Source of the DNA: Mugil cephalus
Lineage: Eukaryota > Chordata > Actinopteri > Mugiliformes > Mugilidae
Assembly (NCBI RefSeq): GCF_022458985.1
Contig: NC_061771.1
Coordinates: 18,344,001 to 18,408,000 of the forward strand
DNA: 64,000 nt
Direction: 5' to 3'
Position numbers and translations under genes: made by a program. Shown one piece after another: positions 10,901-21,819 of this stretch; the first letter of the stretch is position 1, and each line of letters starts with the position of its first letter. A model generated the notes under the pieces. The model searched no databases and was not told the DNA's origin. It worked only from the letters and a program-made list of their open reading frames with translations.

Positions 10901-13900
10901 GAAGAGTCTCTTATTAAGAATAGCAGTGCATGTAAAGACTACCTGATCGAGGCCATGAAGTACCACCTGCTGCCAGCTGACCAGAGAGCTCTAATGAAGA
11001 CGGCGCGCACGCGCATGAGGACTCCAGCCTGCTGTCCCAAGGTAACAATATGTCTCTGAGTGTCTCCAGAGCAGAAGAGACACTTGCACTGACTTTTTAT
11101 TTGGTTTCAAACTGTTGTTCTTACGTTAGTGCTGCTGTTGCGTTTAGGTTATGGTGGTGGTCGGGGGTCAGGCCCCCAAGGCTATCCGGAGCGTTGAATG
11201 TTACGACTTTGAGGAGCAGCGGTGGTACCAAGTGGCTGAACTCCCAACAAGGAGGTGTAGAGCAGGTAGGAAACCCTCAGTAACAATATTGTAACAATAT
11301 TGGGTTCATAACAGGATCTTAAAGACCCCACGACGCCTGGTGAAGCATTAGTGGGTTTAGAATCACAGCACAAAGGGTGCATTCAGGGGATGCTCGTGAA
11401 TTTGCAAATTGTCTTTTTTCTCTCTCAGTGAAACAGTAAATAAAGCTTAAATACAGCAGAAAATCTGAAAAGTGTTCAGTATGCAGTACTTTAAACATGT
11501 ACTGATAACAACAACGCTTAATTATTTTAGATTTCCATTTGTTCATCCATTACTGATGAACCACAGCACTTCAAATATGGTGAAGTTGTGAGATATTCCC
11601 AGATTTTATGAGGTTGTATGAATCACAAAGAATATAAACAAAACGAATCTAAAGGAAAACAAGACTGTGTTTCAGAGAATTTGCATCACTCATGTATTCA
11701 CTGTATAACACTAGATAGTCGTCCTATTTGTTTCAACTTATTTATGTGTTTTCTATAAAAACTACTTTGGAAAATCCCAGCCTGCTTCTGGATCTCAGAA
11801 GTGTGTACTCTATATTGCAAGGGCATATTAAAGTACATTGGTCAAAAGAAAACACATCAGATCTGAATAGGGGAAAACATCTTACTGGATATCTACACTG
11901 AAATAAATAAAATCAAATAAATTAAGAAAATAAGTGGTAGAAACCTAAGGGTGCCACGTCGTTTGACGGAAATGAAAATGATGAATGTACAGAGGACTCA
12001 ATTCAAAGACACCTTGAAAATCAAAGTGAAACAATGATGCAGCAGGCTAGTCCATTTTGCAGAAATGTCATTGCAGCAACTCAGAATGGTACCCAGTAGT
12101 TTGCATGGCCCCCACTTGCGTGTATGCTCCTAATGAGATGACGGATGGTGTCCTGGGGTATCTTGTCCCAGATCTGAACCAGGGCCTCACTGAGAAGTGT
12201 AATAGACTTGATCAGAGAGTGGATCACATTCTTGGATGTTCCTAGAAGCAGCATTATTCATTTACAGTGCCCCCTGGTGGCTTAATTCTGACTAACATCC
12301 ACCTTATCGATAGAGGACAGAGGGAAATCAGTTTGAGTTTATGATAAGGACAACAACGGCAAGTTGGTTGGACACTGTCCAGAAACAGTATAGTTCAGTC
12401 GGAAGGGCAGGACACCTGCAGCTATTTAGTTTTTGCATATATTTAGTTTTTATCTTTGTGTTGTTCCCTCAGGTGTGGTGTATGTCGGTGGTTGCGTCTA
12501 CGCTGTCGGCGGGTTCAATGGGTCTTTACGTGTGCGCACGGTCGACTGCTACGACCCGATGATGGACCGCTGGACGAGTGTGAGCAGTATGCAGGACCGC
12601 CGGTCAACGCTCGGAGCTGCTGTTCTCAATGGGCTCCTGTACGCTGTGGGAGGGTTCGACGGCAGCACAGGTACTGCAGTGCAATGCTAACACCAGCTCT
12701 AAAAATGTGTGTGACTGTGTCAGATCATAAGATGTCAGCGGTTTTTGATCCATTTTCTGTGTGTGTACGTTTGCAGGTCTGTCTACAATTGAGGCATACA
12801 ACGCTAAGACAGACGAGTGGTTCCATGTGTTACCCATGAGCACCCGACGCAGCAGTGTGGGAGTGGGTGTTGTCAATGGTGAATACGATTCCCAGTTTCC
12901 TTTTGAAGTCAGAAATAGAACAAAAAGGTGGACACACTGGCAAAAATACCCAACAATACAGTGCTACAGTTCTGCAGGAAATACAGTTTTAATGAGGCTC
13001 ATGATTTATCAAGTGTTAATTAACTAAACCCTCAAGTTTTGTTTTTTTTTTCTTTTACTAAGGGATCCTGTATGCTGTCGGAGGTTATGACGGAGCCACC
13101 AGGCAATGTTTAAGTACGGTAGAAGCTTACAACCCTAAAAGCAACGCTTGGAGCTACATTGCAGAGATGGGCACTAGGCGCAGCGGAGCAGGTGCATTTG
13201 TGTGACGATATGTCAGAAAGTGTAGTTTAGTTAATTATTCTGTTCTGTATCCTCTTGGAGACTTCTAGAAGAAGCAAGGAAAAGATACAGTTGTGGTGTA
13301 ATTAATGACCTAATGAAACTGTTACTAACCACACGTGCAATGTCTCCCTCAGGGGTGGGTGTTTTAAAAGGTTTACTGTACGCTGTGGGGGGGCACGACG
13401 GCCCGTTGGTGAGGAAAAGCTGTGAAGTTTATGATCCAGCCTCCAACAGCTGGCGACAAGTAGCTGACATGAACATGTGTCGACGCAACGCAGGTACGCT
13501 AAATGCGCGGTGTGCCCACCTCACAACCGGGACCTTCTCTCTAATGCGTCTGATATTAACGGCTGCTCCGTGTTTCCAGGTGTGTGCGCTGTAAATAACT
13601 TACTGTATGTGGTGGGAGGAGATGACGGCAGCTGCAATTTGGCCTCGGTGGAGTTCTACAATCCAAACTCTGACAAGTGGACGCTACTGCCGACCTGCAT
13701 GAGCACGGGACGCAGTTATGCAGGCGAGTACGCGACACGCTGAGATGCACGAGGTTGATTTAAGCGCTTAGAAACCTTTGATGTGAGAGTGGTCAGTTTA
13801 ACATATGGGACTTTCACTTAGTTAAGACTTAGTTTATGCATCAGTGTCTGATCTGGTCCAGGTCATGAGACTTAGCCCTGTCTGTTTTTTTATTGTAAAA

Positions 13901-15102
13901 CACTTTGAAACTTTGTTTTAAAGGTCCTATACAAGAAAAACAATATCATAATTATAATGCATTGATGTTTGTAACAGTTTAACAGTAGCTGCGGCCAGAT
14001 TAAAGCTGAGGACACACTACAAGATTTTTTGCTAGATTTTACCCTCGATTTCCAGTTGGGCAAAGTCTGCAGTGGTTGGAGACAGTCTGCATGGGTAGTT
14101 AGCACAAACATCTCTTAGCTTGTGAGGGGGTGAAAATGCAAAGCTGCAAGTGTGTGAGGGGAACAAACCCGACCCGACCTCAGTCGCAGTCAATCAAACA
14201 TTTTTGAATTATTTGAGCCGAATCCAGAGAGAGTCCGGTGGTGTGAAGTAATTACTGACCGAACTGCACACATGCTGCCAACAGCCAATGAAAGGAAAGG
14301 GTGGGACACAGGAAGTAGTGTCAGAAGACGACTGGAAGTAGCTGGAATATCAAAACCAGGAGAGAGTTGAGACAAAGCGAATGTTATGATACGAATTTTT
14401 AATATACCGGCATACTGCGAGACATTGTTTCAGACCGGACCATTTTCAGTGTAGCAGTTCTAAACACTTGTGGTGCGACTGCATCGCTGCAAGGCGAGGT
14501 GAAGATGGAAAGGTCTGAAAAATGAAGCGGCAGAGCTGCTTTTAGGGTGTCCAGACATCCCCAATTTCTGGCTAAAGCTGTCCCCAAAAATGTCCCCAAT
14601 TTTAGTTTTCTATGAATGACTGAAAAAAATGTTGCGCGCTGCTATTGATATTACAGATAAAGCAGTTTAAATATGTTTAAATATGAATAAATATGGCAAA
14701 ATAAATGAAACTAATTGTCCATGTTTATTGATTTCATCTTGATAACATTTAATTATTTTTTTCCCCCGATTTTTGGTCATACCGCCCAGCCCTATGTTAT
14801 TGTGTACTCTAATCTATCGATATCTGTACAGACTGTGAAAGTTGTGTAGTGTGACTCCAGCTTTACCTCAACATATCAGAATGTCTGAATACAACTAAAA
14901 TGAACTTTTTAAGTTTAGATTTTTGAGATAAAATATTTCTTCTTTGTTTTACACGTAGCAAGTTAACGTAACAATATATGACTGACTTTCTATGTGGTCT
15001 CTGATGAATAAAACGCCAATGTGATCATGTCCGTGATCCATCTGACTTTATTTATTTATTTATTTCCCTACAGGTGTGACTGTGATCGACAAGCCCTTAT
15101 GA
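4501..15102 (+). CDS. klhl2: Kelch-like protein 2 (BTB-BACK-Kelch Cullin-3 adaptor), complete
   Basis: Substrate adaptor of a Cullin-3 RING ubiquitin ligase; in mammals KLHL2 binds actin and targets WNK kinases. Coding exons: 4501-4517, 6290-6409, 6496-6602, 6718-6839, 8775-8937, 9144-9253, 9343-9459, 10892-11041, 11148-11265, 12473-12670, 12777-12878, 13063-13191, 13353-13493, 13580-13723, 15074-15102. The total is 1767 nt, 588 residues plus stop (human about 593). Domains: BTB about residues 40-155 ([26 protein letters not shown]), BACK about 160-262 ([14 protein letters not shown]), then six Kelch blades about 300-585, each with a GG pair ([45 protein letters not shown]). The C-terminus GVTVIDKPL fits KLHL2 rather than its paralogue KLHL3, as does synteny with msmo1 and cpe. 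Splice sites are GT-AG except the last intron, which is GC-AG. The start at 4501 gives a family-like length; an in-frame ATG at 4450 would add 17 residues. Confidence 0.95.
4543..4581. repeat. (GT)n microsatellite, interrupted
   Basis: GT dinucleotide run just inside klhl2 intron 1, about 25 bases from the donor site. Confidence 0.9.
4960..4995. repeat. (TG)n microsatellite
   Basis: Uninterrupted TG run of about 34 bases in klhl2 intron 1. Confidence 0.95.
4996..6289 (+). other. klhl2 intron 1, remainder
   Basis: Noncoding, AT-rich. Ends in a pyrimidine tract and CAG acceptor at 6287-6289. No repeat or conserved element recognised apart from the microsatellites upstream. Confidence 0.6.
6840..8774 (+). 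other. klhl2 intron 4
   Basis: Donor GTAAAC at 6840, acceptor CAG at 8772-8774. It contains the transposon remnant at 8021-8523. The rest, 6840-8020, is AT-rich with no recognised feature. Confidence 0.7.
8021..8523 (-). mobile_element. Internally deleted Tc1/mariner-like element, copy A1
   Basis: Left end TACACAAATCAGGCATAACA and the reverse complement of the right end TACACCAATCAGCCACAACA form diverged terminal inverted repeats of about 29 bp (roughly 24 matches). The interior shares blocks such as TCTCCCTTGTGCTTCCAAAA, CTTCTGAGGGTGTCCTGTGG and CACAAGATGGTCA with copies at 46999-47489 and 47775-48022. From memory this is a common fish repeat whose antisense strand derives from a Tc1-type DDE transposase. 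No intact frame remains. Confidence 0.75.
9460..10891 (+). other. klhl2 intron 7
   Basis: Noncoding. It holds a retroposon-type 3' tail at 10169-10235 in reverse orientation and a T-run near 10230-10243. No other feature recognised. Confidence 0.6.
10169..10235 (-). repeat. Retroposon 3' tail with GATA microsatellite
   Basis: Reads ATAGATAGATAGATGCTTTATTAATCCC, then AAACTGGGAAAT. On the minus strand this is the motif ATTTCCCAG...GGGATTAATAAAG(CATCTATC)n that ends many fish non-LTR retroposons. Related tails occur at 26664-26720 and 30150-30325. Confidence 0.55.
11266..12472 (+). other. klhl2 intron 9
   Basis: Donor GTAGGA, acceptor CAG at 12470-12472. It contains a diverged dispersed-repeat fragment at 11945-12245; nothing else recognised. 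Confidence 0.6.
11945..12245. mobile_element. Fragment of a dispersed fish DNA transposon
   Basis: Contains GTGCCACGTCGTTTGACGGA, a TAATGAGATGACGGATGGTGTCCTGGGG block, and CCCAGATCTGAACCAGGGCC. I recognise these from memory as parts of a widespread fish repeat with an antisense DDE-transposase relic. No terminal repeats or intact frame are seen. Limits are approximate. Confidence 0.5.
13724..13729 (+). other. klhl2: Non-canonical GC splice donor of klhl2 intron 14
   Basis: The exon ends TATGCAG and the intron begins GCGAGT, so the donor dinucleotide is GC. The acceptor is CAG at 15071-15073. Joining here gives a Gly codon across the junction and the C-terminus GVTVIDKPL expected for KLHL2. 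The next GT, five bases downstream, would shift the frame and lose that ending. Confidence 0.85.
14001..14865. mobile_element. DNA transposon (non-autonomous) with a nested hAT-like remnant
   Basis: Left end TAAAGCTGAGGACACACTAC and the reverse complement of the right end TAAAGCTGGAGTCACACTAC match at 17 of 20 bases, giving terminal inverted repeats about 865 bp apart in klhl2 intron 14. No transposase frame is intact inside. Around 14760-14795 the sequence ATACCGCCCAGCCCTA looks like the end of a second, hAT-type element inserted within the first. The superfamily of the outer element is not identified. Confidence 0.65.
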
Positions 15103-15764
15103 CTGCTCTTGACACCTGCCGCTGATTCGGAGCAGAGTGTGTTCTGCTGAATACTGATCTTGGATCTGTCTACGATGCCAATGCTTCAGTGTTGGGCAGC
15201 ATTAGCACAGGCACTGACGAAGATGAAGATGATGACAAGATTGTTGTTGTTGGGGATGATGTTGATGAAGATTTTTGCACTTACCTGAATGGGGGAGCTG
15301 TAACAAAGCAGAGGATCAAACCTGTGTTGTAAGCCCCTTTTGGCAGGACTGCAGCAGCGACTGGACAAACCAGTCTGAAGCACCACTGTGCCACAGCAGT
15401 GCCACTGAAACGCTACTGATTTGAAGCTACTACAACTGCAAAGTTACTTTAACGTTAGTAATGTTGACATGAACCAGCTCTGAGGGAGACCACTGGTCGA
15501 TTCTATGGGAGAGGAAGGCCCGCAAGGACCGCTTAGGACAGACATTTGTTCACCTTCGTTTAAATCCCCCTGAGAAGTGTATTTGCGTGTGTGTGCTAGC
15601 GTACAAAGGTGCTTGCACATGTGAGGATGTGTGTGTTTGTGCGCATCTGCGTGCGGTGACGCCAGGTCCAACGCCGCACGGATGCACTGTCTGACCTCTG
15701 ACCTTTTACAGTGTTGCAGTGTGGCTGGTTGAGAGTGCCTGAGTGTCAAAGTACACCCCGCTTC

Positions 15765-15846
15765 CCTCCTCCTCCTCCTCCTCCTCCTCCTCCTCCTCCT
15801 CCTCTTCGTCCTCCTCCTCCTCCTTCTTCTTCTTCTACTTCTTCTA
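15765..15846. repeat. (TCC)n trinucleotide microsatellite grading into (TTC)n
   Basis: About 80 bases of TCC units turning into TTC near the right edge. Strand-asymmetric polypyrimidine tract inside the predicted klhl2 3' UTR. Confidence 0.95.
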
Positions 15847-16501
15847 TGTTAAGCCTTGAGTACTGTTAATCGATGGAGCACAGCTGGACTCGCTGTTCTG
15901 GGATAAATCAAACACATTTTGACCCGGGAGTGTTGTGACACTTGCATTAGCCCGCGTTAATTCACGACGGCGCCGTGAGAAGCAGTTGAAGGAACCCTGA
16001 TCGTGTGCATTAACTCTGGAGACTTTCAGCGGAAGACGTCCGATCAAGGAGAAGACTCATTGACGTTGGCAGCCAGATGTGGAAGCTGTTTGAGATAGAA
16101 AACGGTTGGATGTATCAGTGCTTTACTGTCACCTGGCAGCCATATTTACCGTGGTTGTAGCCACTAATGACAACAGCAGCCTGAGCTCACTGCATGGTCC
16201 CCTGTCTCTAACCTGCCGTCCCTCCCTGCACACCCTGACGTACTATGAATGTGCCAATTAATATGTCTCTTCGTTTTTCCGTCTCTCTTTATTGCTCTAC
16301 TAATCTGTTTTCTCTTTCTGGAAAGTGACCAAACTTACTCTTGATTTCCTTTTTCCTTCAGTCTCTTTCTCTTGCTTCTCCTGCTATATTGAAACTCGCT
16401 ATAATAGTAACTGGTATCGCTGTTTCTTGTCAGTGTATTGAGGAATGTTGCGTAGGCTAATGACTTTGAAAATGTTTAATTACTTGTTTTATATTATCAT
16501 T

Positions 16502-16507
16502 AATAAA
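16502..16507 (+). terminator. Probable klhl2 polyadenylation signal AATAAA
   Basis: Canonical hexamer about 1.4 kb after the klhl2 stop, before the sequence turns to AT-rich intergenic DNA. Confidence 0.45.
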
Positions 16508-16530
16508 TATGCTTCTTGTATTTAAAGCTG

Positions 16531-17139
16531 TGAAATGATATTACCCATTTTTAAAACTTTGCCAAATCAGTAAAACATTGAAATGGAAAGCTGTGTGTGT
16601 GTGATGTTTTAATGATTTTGCAGTAACTATATCCTTTGCACGGATTGAGCCGTCATAATTTAAAGCTTAAAGTTTTAGCCCATTTTGTCTTGTACAATAC
16701 TTGTTTAGAGATTTAGCAAAAGTCTAAAATTAACTCTGCTGCATTCTCTTTCATAAATATTTGTACTTTTGCTGCTGTTAGTAGATTTTATTGATGGCAA
16801 TGTTAATTTTACTTAAAGAGGCTTAAAGAGGATTTGCATGCTTCTTCAACTTCTAAGATTTTTTTAGCTGTAAAATCTTGTTTGAATTTCTAAAAGGAAG
16901 ACGTTAAGTCTGGTTCTGGTACAAACAGTTTTAAAAAAAAAAAGATTTCAGATACATGTGTAAAGAAACAGTGAATTTGTGTCCTAAATAGTCTAAAGTT
17001 GAGTGTAAAAGTAATTTTGAACTGGCAAAAACTTAATAGTACAATATACTTTCAGGTCCACGGCACTGAAAAAGTTAAAACTGATATCGGAGCGTGTTAT
17101 AAAGTCAGATATTCATGTGTGACTCAAAGCTATCCGGAC
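16531..17139. other. Intergenic region between klhl2 and msmo1
   Basis: AT-rich, with no recognised gene or repeat beyond short A runs. Confidence 0.5.
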
Positions 17140-17340
17140 GCACCACCCCATCTCTCTACCGCATACAGACCAAGGTTATGAAAGCAGAGCTCGCCTCTGA
17201 TTGGCTGTCGCCGCAGAGACCTCCAGTCTGACTATCATCACTCCATCCCTCGGACCAATCAGCGCGGCCGCTCGTCCCTCTGACGTCAGTCTCCTCTCCT
17301 CTCGGCCAATCGGATTCTCCGGTGACAGCGTACTTCTCCC
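17140..17340 (+). promoter_or_regulatory. msmo1 promoter with SRE-like, CCAAT and CRE sites
   Basis: Sites seen: SRE-like ACCACCCCAT (17142-17151) and ATCACTCCAT (17237-17246), each 8 of 10 against ATCACCCCAC; CCAAT boxes at 17255-17259 and 17306-17310 and an inverted one (ATTGG) at 17200-17204; a perfect CRE TGACGTCA at 17281-17288. SREBP-2 acting with NF-Y and CREB is the known control mode of cholesterol synthesis genes, so the cluster fits msmo1. No TATA box. Binding is inferred. Confidence 0.7.
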
Positions 17341-17384
17341 GGACGGACGCCTCTCGCTCAGGTAGACGGGACGCACCGCGGAAG
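17341..17384 (+). other. msmo1: msmo1 noncoding first exon (3' part)
   Basis: GC-rich sequence ending GCGGAAG followed by a consensus donor GTGAGG at 17385. The next exon starts at 18127 after TTTCAG and has 39 bases of 5' UTR before the ATG. The 5' limit is not known. Confidence 0.6.
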
Positions 17385-18165
17385 GTGAGGGTTTGATGTT
17401 GTTGTCAGCTGCAAACGGGATATTTAGCCGAATTATAAACTTAGAAATTAAACGCCTGTTGGACATTTAGGCTAGTAAAGGCGAATGCGGGCTGGAGGTT
17501 GAGCTAATTTTATGTAGCATAGCAGAAGCTAAACCAGGAAGAGTCGTAGTATATTATCTCCCTGCCGGTAAAATACCTTTTAATTCTTAAATGTTTTAAC
17601 GCATGGATCATACGTGAACGTAAATAATGATCTAAAGTTTTACCTGGGTCTTTTCATTTTGTTACTTTTATGCTTATTTTTATGCTTATTTATGCTTATT
17701 CGTGTACTGCATTTTGTTGTTTTTACTCCTTACATGAATTTGGTTTTTAATTTCATTGGTGTTTTAGGTATTTATTATATAATTGTGTTATTTATTCAAA
17801 ACACAATTTACTTTGTAAAATGTGTTTTGTATTTTTATATTTGGAGAAAAAGTAATGCAGTGTTAACAACTGACTTGAACTGTTTGGTAATGGGATAATA
17901 TATTTTATTATCTTACATTTCAAGTTCTCTGTCGATTTAGTATAACCACACAGTTATTAATTATTAATATTTCCGAGCTGTATAGTTTTTTTTAAAGTTT
18001 TTATTTATTAAAATTTATATACATATATATGTATATTTTTTTTCCTCAAATTGATTCCTCTGATATGGCTGAAATATGACATTTAACTATTGTACATATG
18101 TATAATTCTGTGTTTCAATCTTTCAGTCTTCTCTCCAGACCTGCAGCCACCTTGCAGCATCCATC

Positions 18166-21100
18166 ATGGCGGTGAACGGCACGGCAGACATCTTGAGCAC
18201 TGCGTACCTCGCGGTGGAGTACGTAGACGCTGCTCTGCCCGAAAACCCCTTCCAGCCCTCCCTGAAACACGCCTGGGGCTACATGCTGGACAACTACACC
18301 AAGTTTCAGATTGCCACTTGGGGGTCGCTCATCGTCCATGAGTTCATCTACTTCCTGTTCTGTCTGCCCGGTTTCCTCTTCCAATTTATGCCCTTCATGC
18401 AAAAATACAAAATCCAACAGGTTTGTGTTTTTCATGTTTTTTTCGTTCATTTTTTAAATTCTTAAGTCGGAGGAAACATTTTCTAAATAGCTCTGTCCTC
18501 TCTGCGGGACTTGCAGGACAAGCCAGAGACCTGGGAGAAGCAGTGGAGATGTTTCAAGATGCTGCTGTTCAACCATTTCTGCATCCAGCTGCCTCTGATC
18601 TGTGGGACGTACTACTTCACAGAGTTCTTCAACATCCCCTATGACTGGGACTCTATGCCACGCTGGTAAGTGGAAGAACGATACATGTATTCATACACAC
18701 AGAGAGTAGTTAATAGGGCTGATTAATCACATGATTTTTATAGTTATCTATTCCTTTAGAGCACAGAGTCTTGTGCAAAGACGAGTGCTTCCGGGTTCCT
18801 GGTGTAGCCTGTGCATATATGGATAACAGATATTCAGGCCAGGACCTCGTGTTCTCAGAGAGAGACACAGTTCACAGTTTGACTAGCAACTGGAGACGCA
18901 AAGTTTAGAGGCGACACGTACGAACAGGTTTCACAAGTAGCTGGTTTGAACTCATGTAACATAATCGTGACATATTTAATGACATATGTAACACTTTTCC
19001 TTATTTTCAGACAAAGTATGTCAGGGCGTTCTGTCTCTTCTACTCTCCACAAAGACTATATTCTGGCAATTAACCAAATGCTTTTTTTGATTAAGTCTTT
19101 TCAAAACTTTGGTGCCTGAAAGCCAAAGTTCTTGTGGTGGAGAGTCGGGAGTCGCTCCGTTGGGAGTTCATTATTATTATCATTTAGGCTTTATGTGGCG
19201 ATGGACAGAGCCTCGCGGTGTTAATTTACAACAGAATGGCTCTTGATTGTTTGAAGGATTATCCAATTCCATGCAGATACTTTTTTCCTCTGTATGGTTT
19301 GAAACACGCCAGTGAAATCCAAATGTTGTGTCGCGCCAGGTTACGGAACCAGAAACCTCCCAGTATCAGAATCTTGACGTTTGTGTATCTTTCTGCACGG
19401 CTTAATCTCATTAAGCTCATGCTACAAATGCCATTATTAGTGATGTGACACGTTTCTGTCTATCCCACAAACTAGTTATCACCTGATGTTTATTCCCCAC
19501 GGGGACAAAATGTAGAGAAAAATGTTTTATTCCATCCAGTGAGAAAAGATCGGATAAAGTCTTTATGAGATCATTAGGTGTGGATATTTACCTGTTGGAC
19601 TTGTTATCTAAGGTTGACACCGCCCCTCTTAATCCAACTCAGTATTCCTTCATGAGACATTTGAATGTCTGAATGGGGCATTATTCAGCTTCTTTTTTTC
19701 TCCTGCTACGACCTTTTTGATTGTTGCCAGTAAACCCTACACAGTGCTGCTTCATGAAGTGCGTGAGGAGTGTTTTTTTACCTCGTCTTTTTGTTGCCCT
19801 CTCCTCCAGGCCGTACCTCATGGCTCAGTGCTTTGGCTGTGCAGTCGTCGAGGACACCTGGCACTACTTCCTCCACCGGCTGCTTCACCACAAACGGGTC
19901 TACAAATACATCCACAAAGTCCACCACGAGTTCACTGTGAGTAGAACGGATCAATAAACAAACACCACACCACTCTCTTTACCGAAGAGTTACTCATTAA
20001 ACAAGCTGCAGCTCCAGTGCAAATGAAGACAGACACGTCGTGACTCCCCACTGTCCCCTCAGGCTCCGTTCGGCATGCAGGCAGAATACGCTCATCCTGC
20101 AGAGACCATCATCCTGGGCGCCGGTTTCTTCATCGGCATCATGATCTTCTGCAACCACGTGTTCTTACTCTGGGCCTGGGTAGCCTTCCGTCTGTTGGAG
20201 ACCATTGATGTCCACAGGTGGGACACAGAAACAGTTATCGCATACACACTTTCTTGTAGCCTCTTCTTATTACGTTACTGAAAGGATTCAAGAAACAGAG
20301 CGGCCTCATTCTGTACAACAGAGGGTGATAGTTACATGTCAAACTGCACGTTCCTTATCATGTGAACTCTGTAACTTGTAACACCGACCACTAGAGGGCA
20401 ATGGAGATGTTTTACAGTTTGTCAGAACATGGGCTTACTACTAGAACTGCATTTTAATATTTGTCTTTGTACTATTATTTATATAACGTGTTCTTTAAAA
20501 CGAGTGTGTTCTGTGTAATACTATTAATTAAAATTAATTAATATATTAAAATAACTCAGCAGCAACACAAAAGCCACAATTAAAAGAAATATTTTTGATG
20601 AGAACCCACTAAAACATTAAAAAGAAAAAATGATCAATTATCAAAAAATTGCCAGAAAAATAAATGATGCTTACACAATGTAAAATTCTAATTAAAGAGG
20701 AGCTGTACATTTCCATACTTATTCACTGTAAAGAACATGGAGGACAATCAGAACTACCTGCACACACTGCTGCTATAAAAAGGTTTTATTCAACCTTGTG
20801 TGCAAACTTTATTCACATTTTATTTTTCTCTGATACAAGATTTTTATTGAAGAGCTAAACAAATTTCTAGTGATAAATTGTAATCAATATGATTATTGTA
20901 TGTTAACTTATAGTGAAGTTGAACATCTTGCAATTCATAAGCTTTCTTAAATATTAAGATATCAGATACAGAAAATAAAAAAAGTTGCAAAATGTGGAAC
21001 AAAATATGAGATGGGAAACTTAGAGCTGAAGTGAAAAAAGCCATAAATATGAATGTTTTTTTGTCGTCTTCCAAACATTGATTTGTGAAACATCTGATTC

Positions 21101-21556
21101 CTTCGCCTGCCAACGCACCTTTGGAACATCCAAAAAAAAAAAAAATACTGAAACCAGCTCAACTTTATAATAGGTTGCACATGATGTCAGACCTCTAGCG
21201 TCAGGCATCTGTTTGACACTTCATATCTTCAACGTTCACATTATTCATAGCGTGTTGCTCTGTCATCAGGCACCGATGAAATGCATTTTGTCTTGGACTG
21301 ATAAAATGTTTATCTTTGTTATTAATTGTCACTTATATTTGTCCATTTCCTTCCTGTTCCCGTCAGCGGTTACGACGTCCCTCTCAACCCGCTCCACCTG
21401 ATCCCTTTCTACGCCGGCACGCGTTTCCACGACTTCCACCACATGAACTTCGTCGGCAACTACGCCTCCACCTTCACCTGGTGGGACAAGCTGCTGAACA
21501 CAGACAGCCAGTACAACAGATACATGCAGAAACAGGGAGACAAGAAGGAGCAGTAA
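18166..21556 (+). CDS. msmo1: Methylsterol monooxygenase 1 (sterol C4-methyl oxidase), complete
   Basis: ER membrane di-iron enzyme that oxidises the C4 methyl groups of 4,4-dimethylsterols in cholesterol synthesis, using cytochrome b5 and O2. Coding exons: 18166-18420, 18517-18665, 19810-19936, 20063-20217, 21367-21556, total 876 nt, 291 residues plus stop (human 293). All introns are GT-AG and all phases close. Histidine clusters for iron binding: HYFLH at 153-157 running into HRLLHH at 157-162, HKVHH at 170-174 and HDFHH at 250-254. Hydrophobic segments lie near residues 53-77 ([20 protein letters not shown]) and in the 190-215 region ([10 protein letters not shown]). The C-terminus KKEQ fits a KKXX ER-retrieval signal. 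The start is the only ATG in frame near the 5' end and matches the family N-terminus ([14 protein letters not shown]). Promoter sites upstream suggest sterol control. Confidence 0.97.
18666..19809 (+). other. msmo1 intron 3 (counting the noncoding exon), no gene seen
   Basis: Noncoding sequence between the second and third coding exons. No repeat family recognised with confidence. Confidence 0.5.
20218..21366 (+). other. msmo1 last intron
   Basis: AT-rich, notably 20500-21000, with an A-run at 21132-21144. No feature recognised. Confidence 0.5.
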
Positions 21557-21785
21557 TCCACTCGAGCCTCTCGTTTCGTAGAAACACACGCCTGCTCTGC
21601 CAGGAGCGGGGGTAAGAGGCAGCGAATTGTACAGACACTCAGCGAGCACACAAACAAGCGCTGCTTCTCTCCTCTGTACACTTAATGAAGCTCACTAAAG
21701 GTGTACGAAAAATGAATCAGCAACACTATGGTTTGATCCTGAATCTGACTGCATCTTGACTCTAGTCTGCCTTCCGTGCCTTTCT

Positions 21786-21791
21786 AATAAA
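21786..21791 (+). terminator. Probable msmo1 polyadenylation signal AATAAA
   Basis: Hexamer 230 bases after the msmo1 stop, followed by a T/G-rich stretch (TTTATTGTTGCTTTCG), as expected for a 3' end. Confidence 0.75.
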
Positions 21792-21819
21792 GATTTATTG
21801 TTGCTTTCGTCGGCAGCTG

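Larger units (their letters stand above)
15103..16530 (+). other. klhl2: klhl2 3' untranslated region
   Basis: Runs from the klhl2 stop to a likely polyadenylation signal AATAAA at 16502-16507. It contains a (TCC)n microsatellite at 15765-15846 and a GATGAA-rich patch near 15220-15270. No open frame of note. The 3' end is inferred, not observed. Confidence 0.5.

Noticed and set aside
12456-12839. 127-codon frame over klhl2 exon 10
   Set aside because: Shadow of exon 10 in another frame; the true frame carries the Kelch motifs.
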